A stretch of 6,560 bases of DNA from positions 5,613-12,172 of the forward strand of contig DDQB01000052.1 of the NCBI GenBank assembly GCA_002342505.1, written 5' to 3'. How positions within the stretch are numbered: position 1 is the first letter of the stretch; every line of letters begins with the position of its first letter. Shown in pieces: positions 1 to 4,293 of this stretch. Origin of the DNA: Acidaminococcaceae bacterium UBA2453. GTDB taxonomy: Bacteria; Bacillota; Negativicutes; Acidaminococcales; Acidaminococcaceae. The notes beneath the pieces were generated by a model, which saw nothing but the letters and a program-made list of their open reading frames with translations, searched no databases and was not told the DNA's origin. The position numbers and the translations under genes are program-made.

Positions 1-42
1 CGGCAATCGCACGAACTCATTTAATCAGCGCTTTCTTAAATG

Positions 43-66
43 GTGAATTATCAGAAATAATTTCAC
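43..66. promoter_or_regulatory. Imperfect AT-rich palindrome upstream of the lipoprotein gene
   Basis: The arms GTGAATTAT (43-51) and ATAATTTCAC (57-66) pair over 9 bp with one bulged T, around a five-base centre. The right arm overlaps the proposed -35 element and is followed directly by five T residues (67-71). Two readings fit: an operator for the lipoprotein promoter, or the hairpin and T-tract of a weak terminator for a gene ending to the left of the window. The spacing does not fit the FNR/CRP or Rex operator consensus, so no regulator is named. Confidence 0.35.
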
Positions 67-95
67 TTTTTCTGCGAATGTGATAAAATTATAAT
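62..95 (+). promoter_or_regulatory. Probable sigma-A promoter of the lipoprotein gene
   Basis: TTCACT (62-67, 4 of 6 matches to TTGACA) is separated by 16 bp from the extended -10 element TGATAAAAT (81-89). A perfect TATAAT also lies at 90-95 but lacks a good -35 at the usual spacing, so the exact start site is uncertain and should lie near 96-103. This leaves a leader of about 125 nt before the GTG start. The surrounding AT-richness contrasts with the GC-rich leader and gene. Confidence 0.5.
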
Positions 96-100
96 ATAGA

Positions 101-220
101 ACAGGAGGCGCGCGCCTCTGTTGGGAAACGCCGGATACTTTCTCCGGGCTGCAATGTTTGATCGAACCAATTGCCTGCAGAGAGGAATGCGGAGTTTCCA
201 GTAATTTGCAAAGGGGGAAG
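101..220 (+). other. Potentially structured 5' leader of the lipoprotein mRNA
   Basis: Three local inverted repeats occur in a row. The first is a GC-rich palindrome at 101-121 with core GAGGCGCGCGCCTC. The second is CCGGA (131-135) with TCCGG (143-147). The third is GCAAT (151-155) with ATTGC (170-174), and its loop can pair further. In addition CTTTCTCC (138-145) can pair over 8 bp, including two G-U pairs, with the Shine-Dalgarno region GGGGGAAG (213-220), which would compete with the second hairpin. I recognise no known riboswitch consensus. A regulatory role is inference. Confidence 0.35.
213..218 (+). promoter_or_regulatory. Ribosome binding site that fixes the GTG start of the lipoprotein
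   Basis: GGGGGA ends six bases before GTG at 225. The in-frame ATG at 171 has no comparable site and would place 18 hydrophilic residues before the Lys-Lys n-region of the signal peptide. The GTG is therefore preferred. Confidence 0.75.
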
Positions 221-224
221 AATT

Positions 225-1361
225 GTGAAGAAATTTCTAATGGTTGTGATGGCGATGCTGCTGTCCCTGTCCATGGTCGCAGGCTGCGGCGGCGACAAAA
301 AGGCGGAACTGCTGAAGGGCCTGAAAACGGAAATCGGCATGATGCTGGGGAACGTGGATAAACTGGCCAGCGTTGCCGAGCTGAAAGGCGAGGACGCCAA
401 GAAGGCTACGGAAGGGCTGAAGGGCCTGATGGACAAGCTGGCGAAACTGAAAGAAGCGGCAAAGGGCAATGCGGCGGCGGAAAAAGATGTGGCCGACCTG
501 ATGGGCAAAGCTGCCGGACTGTCTGAAAAGATCAGCCGCGGCCTGGCTGCCGGGAACCTGCCCATCGATCCGAAGACCTTTAAGATTGAAGACCTGGAAA
601 AGAACGGCTGGGTAGCGATCAAAGACGCAGCCGGCAAAATCACCGGTTACTATGATCCGAAGGATGTTGTGACGGATGAGCTGGGCAAGAAAGCCTTTGC
701 CTGGATCCTGAAAGTTGGGGAAGACGGCAAAGCCCTGAATTTTGAAAACGTAGCCTTTGACTTCGCCAACGGTAAAGTAGCCCTGAACAAAGAAGCTGTT
801 CTGGAAAACAAAGACGGCGTATTCAGCTTTGCGGCGGCAAAAGACGCCATCAAAGATCTGGTATGGGGCGACGGGATCGCGAACCTGGGCGGTCTGGACC
901 TGAACGGTATTTTTGAAAAACTGAAACCCCAGGGCTGGGATATGAAGAAACTGGCGGCGGCAGCAGCAGGCGCAGTTACCGGCGACGCAGCCAAAGCAGG
1001 CGACGCTGCTAAAGGTGACAAGGCTGCCATGGTGAAAGTTTTTATCGCTTTTGCGGAAAAGAACGAAGCTACCCTGAAGAAATTAGCGGACTCCATCAAC
1101 TCCGGTTCTGTAGATAAAGCAGCATTACTGGACTTAGGCAAAAACGCCCTGGCTGAAATCAAAAAAGCCAACGGCGACCTGAACAGCAAATATGCTGACC
1201 TGATGAAACCGGTAGCCGGTATCATGCAGATGCAGGAAGACCGCGCGCAGGCCATGATCGACGGCGTGAACGGCAACGCGGCCCGCTTCAGCGAAGGCGG
1301 AAACCTGAAAGCAAAAGTGCTGGAACTGTTAGCGCAGTTTAAGAAAGAAAACAACCTGTAA
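225..1361 (+). CDS. Ala/Lys-rich putative lipoprotein of unknown function
   Basis: This gene encodes 378 residues from a GTG start chosen by its ribosome binding site and signal peptide. The N-terminus is a type II (lipoprotein) signal: Lys-Lys n-region at 2-3, hydrophobic stretch at about 4-17, and lipobox Val-Ala-Gly-Cys with the lipidated Cys at residue 21. Export and lipid anchoring by Lgt and Lsp are therefore expected. The mature part is rich in Ala, Lys, Gly, Leu and Asp. It has predicted helical segments at about 25-110 and from about 265 to the C-terminus, and a more mixed middle around 120-240. A low-complexity Ala/Gly/Asp/Lys linker lies near 245-270. No further cysteine and no catalytic motif is seen. 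I do not recognise the family. It is transcribed from its own promoter and a terminator-like hairpin follows, so it is probably monocistronic. The open reading frame is secure; the function is unknown. Confidence 0.85.
   Translation: MKKFLMVVMAMLLSLSMVAGCGGDKKAELLKGLKTEIGMMLGNVDKLASVAELKGEDAKKATEGLKGLMDKLAKLKEAAKGNAAAEKDVADLMGKAAGLSEKISRGLAAGNLPIDPKTFKIEDLEKNGWVAIKDAAGKITGYYDPKDVVTDELGKKAFAWILKVGEDGKALNFENVAFDFANGKVALNKEAVLENKDGVFSFAAAKDAIKDLVWGDGIANLGGLDLNGIFEKLKPQGWDMKKLAAAAAGAVTGDAAKAGDAAKGDKAAMVKVFIAFAEKNEATLKKLADSINSGSVDKAALLDLGKNALAEIKKANGDLNSKYADLMKPVAGIMQMQEDRAQAMIDGVNGNAARFSEGGNLKAKVLELLAQFKKENNL
981..1016 (+). repeat. Two tandem 18-bp imperfect repeats inside the lipoprotein gene
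   Basis: Units at 981-998 and 999-1016 both begin GGCGACGC and encode Gly-Asp-Ala-Ala-Lys-Ala and Gly-Asp-Ala-Ala-Lys-Gly. A partial third unit (Gly-Asp-Lys-Ala-Ala) follows. The repeats form the low-complexity linker before the C-terminal helical region. The two units differ at several third positions, so this is not a very recent duplication. Confidence 0.6.
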
Positions 1362-1372
1362 GATGTAAATGA

Positions 1373-1404
1373 AGTGCAGTGGATGCGTCTGCTGCACTAT
1401 TTTA
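1373..1404 (+). terminator. Probable intrinsic terminator after the lipoprotein gene
   Basis: AGTGCAG (1373-1379) and CTGCACT (1392-1398) form a perfect 7-bp stem around a 12-base loop, followed by ATTTTATT. It begins 12 nt after the lipoprotein stop codon. The T-tract is short, so termination may be partial. No promoter was found between it and the next gene, so readthrough may supply that gene. Confidence 0.55.
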
Positions 1405-1432
1405 TTAAAGATACTATCCGGGAGGGATCCTC

Positions 1433-1792
1433 ATGAAAAAAGTTGCGATTATCCGTTGTCTTGACGTAAGTATGCGCTGCGCAGGCGCTTCTTGCATGAA
1501 AGCTTTTAATACGCGTACCGTGAAGTTTGAACGCTACGGCGGTGAAGAGGTTGAATTGTTTGCCGGGCTGACCTGCAACGGTTGCGGAAAGACAGTGGAA
1601 AACGATGAAGGCCTGAAGAAGAAACTGGACCGTCTGGCGGACGAGCCGGTGGACGTGGTGCATTTCAGCAGCTGTACCAACAAAAAGGATAAAGAGAATC
1701 CGGAGCTGAAAAAACGCTGCCCCTGGGTGGAAAAGATGAAAGACTATCTGGAGAGCCGGGGTGTGGAAGTGGTGTATGGAACGCATCACTGA
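1433..1792 (+). CDS. CGGC-domain protein, putative metal-binding
   Basis: This is a complete small protein of 119 residues, starting at ATG 1433 behind a good Shine-Dalgarno site (GGGAGGG, 1420-1426). It matches the CGGC-domain family as I know it. It opens with a beta-strand and Arg-Cys (Cys9), then has Cys16 and Cys21, a Cys-Asn-Gly-Cys motif at 48-51 in the place of the family's Cys-Gly-Gly-Cys, His-Phe-Ser-Ser-Cys at 77-81, Arg-Cys-Pro at 95-97, and a C-terminal Gly-Thr-His at 116-118. Seven cysteines in 119 residues suggest metal or redox chemistry, but the biochemical role of the family is not established to my knowledge. No signal peptide is present, so it should be cytoplasmic. It is not obviously part of an operon, since terminator candidates lie on both sides and no own promoter was recognised. 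Confidence 0.85.
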   Translation: MKKVAIIRCLDVSMRCAGASCMKAFNTRTVKFERYGGEEVELFAGLTCNGCGKTVENDEGLKKKLDRLADEPVDVVHFSSCTNKKDKENPELKKRCPWVEKMKDYLESRGVEVVYGTHH

Positions 1793-1809
1793 ATTGTAAA
1801 CGCTTCTGG

Positions 1810-1838
1810 GACCCGTAATGGGGCAAAGGGATTTTTTT
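1810..1838 (+). terminator. Weak terminator candidate after the CGGC-domain gene
   Basis: A run of seven T (1832-1838) lies about 40 nt after the stop codon. The only upstream stem is short: CCC (1812-1814) with GGG (1820-1822), extendable by one G-C pair across a mismatch. It ends seven or more bases before the T-run. The T-tract is convincing but the hairpin is poor. Confidence 0.3.
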
Positions 1839-1872
1839 CGTTATGAAATATGGCGGCGGCCGCTCTTTTGAT

Positions 1873-1901
1873 TTGGAAAACATAGTGATATATGGTATAA
1901 T
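1873..1901 (+). promoter_or_regulatory. Strong sigma-A promoter of the etf operon
   Basis: TTGGAA (1873-1878) is followed after exactly 17 bp by a perfect TATAAT (1896-1901), preceded by TGG (1893-1895) as an extended -10. Transcription should start near 1907-1909, giving a leader of about 42 nt. This is the best promoter in the window, which suits an abundantly made electron-transfer flavoprotein. Confidence 0.75.
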
Positions 1902-1905
1902 GTAA

Positions 1906-1923
1906 TGTACCGTCAAAGGTACA
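1906..1923 (+). promoter_or_regulatory. Short hairpin at the 5' end of the etf mRNA
   Basis: TGTACC (1906-1911) and GGTACA (1918-1923) form a perfect 6-bp stem around a six-base loop, at or next to the predicted transcription start. It could be a 5' stabilising hairpin or a small operator bound by a regulator at the start site. The sequence alone does not decide. Confidence 0.45.
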
Positions 1924-1938
1924 AAACTTTACGCAAGC

Positions 1939-1944
1939 AGGAGG
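1939..1944 (+). promoter_or_regulatory. Ribosome binding site that fixes the etfB start
   Basis: A consensus AGGAGG lies five bases before ATG 1950. It rules out the in-frame ATG at 1905, which lies at or before the predicted transcription start and would add 15 residues not seen in EtfB proteins. Confidence 0.85.
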
Positions 1945-1949
1945 AACAC

Positions 1950-2744
1950 ATGAACATCATTGTCTGTGTAAAACAAGTGCCGGATACAGCGCAGATCCGT
2001 CTGAATCCGGAGACCCGCACCCTGATCAGGGACGGCGTGGAAAACATTCTGAATCCGTATGATGCGGAAGCGTTGGAAACTGCATTGATCTTAAAAGATA
2101 AATTCGGGGCGAAGGTGACCGTGGTTACCATGGGGCCGCCTCAGGCCAAGGATATTTTGAAGGATGCCATTGCGTTAGGCGCAGATGAAGCGTTCCTGCT
2201 GACAGACCGTGTGGTCGCCGGTTCGGATACGTTGGCGACCAGTGTGGCGTTAGCGGCGCTGGTAAAAAATCTGGGTGAATATGACCTGATCCTTTGCGGC
2301 CGGGAAGCAGCGGATGGCTGCACGGCGCAGGTTGGTCCGGAGATGGCGGAGCACCTGGGGATCCCGCAGGTTACGTCGGCATTGAAAGTTGATTTTGCCG
2401 ACGGTCGCTTCATTGTGGAACGGGAAACGGAAAACTGGGCGGAAACCCTGGCTGTTCCGGCGCCGTTGCTGGTTACTATGACGCGTGCGGAAAAAGAACT
2501 GCGTTTTGCCAGCATCCGCGGCAAGATGAAAGCCCGTAAGACGGAAATCCCTGTCAAGACAGCGGCGGATCTGGGAATCGACGCTACCTGCGTCGGACTG
2601 AAGGCTTCTCCGACACGGGTCATGAAAGTGTTTACGCCGGAAGTGCATAAGATCGACAGCCAAATCATCAAAGAAGAAGATGTGGATGCAGCGGTTGACA
2701 AACTGTTGGAAAAGCTGATTGCTGCCGGCGTCGTGAAACGCTGA
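1950..2744 (+). CDS. etfB: Electron transfer flavoprotein subunit beta
   Basis: EtfB pairs with EtfA in a soluble cytoplasmic flavoprotein that passes electrons between acyl-CoA or hydroxyacid dehydrogenases and NADH, ferredoxin or quinone. The 264 residues match the usual family length of about 250-265. It starts with the typical strand and Cys-Val-Lys-Gln-Val-Pro-Asp (6-12). Asn-Pro-Tyr-Asp lies at 35-38. The nucleotide-binding segment Gly-Arg-Glu-Ala-Ala-Asp-Gly-Cys-Thr-Ala-Gln-Val-Gly-Pro spans 117-130. The conserved loop Arg-Phe-Ala-Ser-Ile-Arg-Gly-Lys-Met-Lys-Ala-Arg-Lys (185-197) corresponds to the dehydrogenase-recognition loop and family signature. The 117-130 segment resembles NADH-linked bifurcating Etfs of anaerobes, in which EtfB binds a second FAD instead of AMP. 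However, Cys124 replaces the Asp I expect there. It is first in its operon, 10 nt before the ferredoxin gene. The EtfB identity is secure; bifurcation is inferred. Confidence 0.95.
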   Translation: MNIIVCVKQVPDTAQIRLNPETRTLIRDGVENILNPYDAEALETALILKDKFGAKVTVVTMGPPQAKDILKDAIALGADEAFLLTDRVVAGSDTLATSVALAALVKNLGEYDLILCGREAADGCTAQVGPEMAEHLGIPQVTSALKVDFADGRFIVERETENWAETLAVPAPLLVTMTRAEKELRFASIRGKMKARKTEIPVKTAADLGIDATCVGLKASPTRVMKVFTPEVHKIDSQIIKEEDVDAAVDKLLEKLIAAGVVKR

Positions 2745-2754
2745 GCGGTGTATC

Positions 2755-2955
2755 GTGGCAGTTAACGTTGATAAAACTCGCTGCATAGGCTGTGAGAACT
2801 GCGCGGCAATCTGCGCCGCCGGAGCTATCAGGGTGACGGACGGCAAGGCTTTTGTTGCAGAGGAAAAATGTGTGGAATGCTGCGCATGTATCTACGATTG
2901 CCCTATGGAGGCGATTACTCTTCCGGAGGAGGACTTAAAACATGGCAAAGACTGA
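2755..2955 (+). CDS. Small 2[4Fe-4S] ferredoxin encoded between etfB and etfA
   Basis: This 66-residue protein starts at GTG 2755. No in-frame ATG precedes the first cysteines (the first is codon 51), so the GTG start is needed. The Shine-Dalgarno site is weak (around 2745-2749) and lies by the etfB stop, which suggests translational coupling. Two cluster motifs are visible: Cys10-x2-Cys13-x2-Cys16-x3-Cys20, and Cys39-x2-Cys42-x2-Cys45-x3-Cys49-Pro. That is the fold of bacterial 2[4Fe-4S] ferredoxins. Two oddities are that the first motif has Ala rather than Pro after its fourth cysteine, and that an extra Cys43 fills the position usually held by Gly in the second. The likely role is to carry electrons to or from the EtfAB flavins. 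A domain of this type is fused to the N-terminus of EtfA in CarE and LctC of Acetobacterium; here it is a separate polypeptide. It could instead be a general ferredoxin, but the 14-nt overlap with etfA argues for a dedicated partner. Confidence 0.9.
   Translation: MAVNVDKTRCIGCENCAAICAAGAIRVTDGKAFVAEEKCVECCACIYDCPMEAITLPEEDLKHGKD
2925..2932 (+). promoter_or_regulatory. Strong internal ribosome binding site for etfA
   Basis: GGAGGAGG lies inside the last codons of the ferredoxin gene, nine bases before ATG 2942. It shows that etfA is initiated independently and is not made only as a frameshift product of the ferredoxin frame. Confidence 0.8.
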
Positions 2956-3946
2956 GAATTCAATTTGGGTAGTAGCCCAGCTGGAAAACGGCGAAACCCT
3001 TGGCGTGACCTACGAATTACTGGGGCAGGCGCGCCATCTGGCAGATATGGCGGGACAAAATACCGCTGTTGTATTCATTGGTAAAGAAAATAACGGACAT
3101 GCGGAAAAACTGATCGCTCAGGGCGCGGATGTGGTTTATACGGTGCTGGGCGCTGAATATGAAGATTACAACGTTGAATTATATACGAATGCGATTTGCG
3201 AACTGGCAAAGGAATACCAGCCGAACGGCATCATGTTCGGCGCTACCATTGACGGACGCGATCTGGCGCCCCGTGTGGCGGCCCGTCTGAAGACCGGCCT
3301 GTGCGCGGACTGCACGGAAGTGGAGATGGGAGAGAACGGTCTCCTGCAATGGACCCGTCCGGCGTTGGGCGGCAACCTGATGGGGACGATCGTATGCTCG
3401 GACCAGCGGCCCCAGATGGGTTCCGTCCGTCCCAAGATTTTTGTGCCGATGGAACCGGATGCTTCCCGTCAGGGCGAAGTAATCAATTACACGGTAAAGA
3501 ATAAAGTAGAAAGCAAAGTGGAAGTTTTGAAGAAAGAACCGCTTTCTACCGGCGGCAAGATGAAGATCGAAGATGCGGAAGTAATCTGCGCAGGCGGCCG
3601 TGCCTTTGGCGACGCGGAGCGCTTTGCTGTATTGGAAAAACTGGCGGACCTGTTTGAAAAATCCGCAGTAGCAGGTTCCCGCGCAGCCGTTGACGAAAAG
3701 TGGGTAGACCATGCGTCCCAGGTCGGACAGTCCGGCAAGACCGTCGCGCCGAAGCTGTATTTCGCCTGCGGCATTTCCGGCGCCCTGCAGCATATTTGCG
3801 GCATGAAGGAATCCGAAGTGATCGTGGCCATCAACAAGGACGAAAATGCGCCGATCTTTGAAGTAGCGCATTACGGCCTGGTAGGCGATGTACATGTGGT
3901 CATTCCCAAGCTGATTGAAAAGATCAAAGCTTATAAAGAATCCTGA
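2942..3946 (+). CDS. etfA: Electron transfer flavoprotein subunit alpha
   Basis: EtfA supplies the C-terminal FAD domain of the EtfAB heterodimer. The 334 residues fit the common EtfA length without a ferredoxin extension. The N-terminal domain contains Gly-Arg-Asp-Leu-Ala-Pro-Arg (105-111) and the Arg-Pro-Gln-Met ... Val-Arg-Pro-Lys segment (156-165). The FAD domain has Ala-Gly-Gly-Arg (217-220), Gly-Ser-Arg-Ala-Ala-Val-Asp (245-251), Gln-Val-Gly-Gln-Ser-Gly-Lys-Thr-Val (260-268), Gly-Ile-Ser-Gly-Ala-Leu-Gln-His (277-284) and Ile-Asn-Lys-Asp (297-300). Arg247, Ser264 and His284 align by motif with the FAD-contacting human residues Arg249, Thr266 and His286. His310, in Val-Ala-His-Tyr-Gly, replaces the Asp usual in this motif. 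The ATG start is set by a strong ribosome binding site, and the gene overlaps the ferredoxin gene by 14 nt in another frame. The dehydrogenase it serves is not in the window. Confidence 0.95.
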   Translation: MAKTENSIWVVAQLENGETLGVTYELLGQARHLADMAGQNTAVVFIGKENNGHAEKLIAQGADVVYTVLGAEYEDYNVELYTNAICELAKEYQPNGIMFGATIDGRDLAPRVAARLKTGLCADCTEVEMGENGLLQWTRPALGGNLMGTIVCSDQRPQMGSVRPKIFVPMEPDASRQGEVINYTVKNKVESKVEVLKKEPLSTGGKMKIEDAEVICAGGRAFGDAERFAVLEKLADLFEKSAVAGSRAAVDEKWVDHASQVGQSGKTVAPKLYFACGISGALQHICGMKESEVIVAINKDENAPIFEVAHYGLVGDVHVVIPKLIEKIKAYKES

Positions 3947-3958
3947 GGTACTGTTTCT

Positions 3959-4162
3959 GTGTGGAAAGTTATTTATATTGCTCCGACGCAGGAGCGTGCT
4001 GAAAAGTTGAAGAAACTGCTGGCTGATAACGGTTTTTTATGCCAGCTGAAACAGATATCGACGAGGAAGAATTCCAAATTGGTTTCCGTTGAAATTTCCG
4101 TACCCGTATCGGAGGCGGAAGACGCATATGAAGTGCTGGCGGAACATGGATTTTTAGCGTAA
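3959..4162 (+). CDS. Small DUF2007-like protein, possibly regulatory
   Basis: This gene encodes 67 residues from GTG 3959, the only start giving the family-like opening Met-Trp-Lys-Val-Ile-Tyr-Ile-Ala-Pro. A GAGG (3945-3948) overlapping the etfA stop serves as Shine-Dalgarno site, so translation is probably coupled to etfA, 12 nt upstream. The predicted pattern is beta-alpha-beta-beta-alpha: strand 2-8, helix 11-24, strands about 27-35 and 40-49, helix 52-63. This is a compact ferredoxin-like fold like the small PII-like or DUF2007 'putative signal transducing' proteins. Homologues next to glycolytic genes in Firmicutes have sometimes been labelled glutamate decarboxylase, which this length excludes. 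There is no cysteine pair, membrane segment or catalytic motif; Cys28 is the only cysteine. The exact role is unknown. Its place between etfA and pyk would suit a small sensor or adaptor, but that is speculation. Confidence 0.7.
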   Translation: MWKVIYIAPTQERAEKLKKLLADNGFLCQLKQISTRKNSKLVSVEISVPVSEAEDAYEVLAEHGFLA

Positions 4163-4230
4163 GGTCATCGTGTTTGGAATCAGTTGAACAATGGCTGCGA
4201 CGAAATGGCAGAAAAGACAGGGCCCCGTTT

Positions 4231-4252
4231 CGCGCCGCGATAAGCCGGCGCG
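4231..4252 (+). promoter_or_regulatory. GC-rich hairpin in the spacer before pyk
   Basis: CGCGCCG (4231-4237) and CGGCGCG (4246-4252) form a perfect 7-bp stem around an eight-base loop, and CCC (4224-4226) with GGG (4255-4257) can extend it. No T-tract follows, so a standard intrinsic terminator is unlikely. The 131-nt spacer (4163-4293) contains no convincing -35/-10 pair: TTGGAA (4174-4179) and TTGAAC (4184-4189) have no -10 partner at normal spacing. The hairpin may be a partial terminator, an RNA processing site or a pyk leader element. Confidence 0.4.
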
Positions 4253-4293
4253 GGCGGGATTCTGTTTACGGATAGGACGTTCCGGGAGATATT

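Noticed and set aside
1..20. Divergent minus-strand gene starting at the complement of 18-20
   Set aside because: Only seven codons would lie in the window and no good Shine-Dalgarno site precedes the ATG.
1..83. C-terminal tail of an upstream gene in the third + frame, ending at the TGA at 81-83
   Set aside because: Only 26 codons are visible, they overlap the proposed promoter, and no family can be recognised. Other frames close earlier, so none can be supported.
101..220. A known riboswitch in the lipoprotein leader
   Set aside because: I could not match the conserved cores of TPP, SAM, FMN, cobalamin, glycine, purine or fluoride riboswitches.
171..224. Upstream in-frame ATG at 171 as the lipoprotein start
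   Set aside because: It has no Shine-Dalgarno site and would put 18 polar residues ahead of a complete signal peptide. GTG 225 has a strong site at the right spacing.
89..1354. Two long antisense open frames (89-643 and 650-1354) opposite the lipoprotein gene
   Set aside because: They mirror the Ala/Lys-rich codon pattern of the + strand gene, give Ser/Phe/Ala-rich low-complexity products, and lack credible ribosome binding sites. The + strand has a lipobox, a start site and a terminator.
1406..1417. A promoter with TACTAT (1412-1417) as -10 for the CGGC-domain gene
   Set aside because: No -35 lies at normal spacing, and the transcript would start at or inside the ribosome binding site.
1905..1949. 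Upstream in-frame ATG at 1905 as the etfB start
   Set aside because: It lies at or upstream of the predicted transcription start and would add 15 residues absent from the family. AGGAGG points to ATG 1950.
2925..2960. Frameshift joining ferredoxin and EtfA into one CarE/LctC-like protein
   Set aside because: Etf alpha has its own strong ribosome binding site and ATG. The frames differ by +1, and the A-rich stretch at the junction is not a classic -1 slippery site. A sequencing error is possible but not needed to explain the data.
3179..3895. 238-residue antisense open frame opposite etfA, and similar frames opposite etfB and pyk
   Set aside because: The + strand proteins are unmistakable conserved enzymes. 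The antisense products show no motifs and no translation signals.
1950..4162. A fixABCX-type nitrogen-fixation electron transfer operon
   Set aside because: No fixC (flavoprotein:quinone oxidoreductase) follows etfA, and the ferredoxin lies between the Etf genes rather than after fixC.
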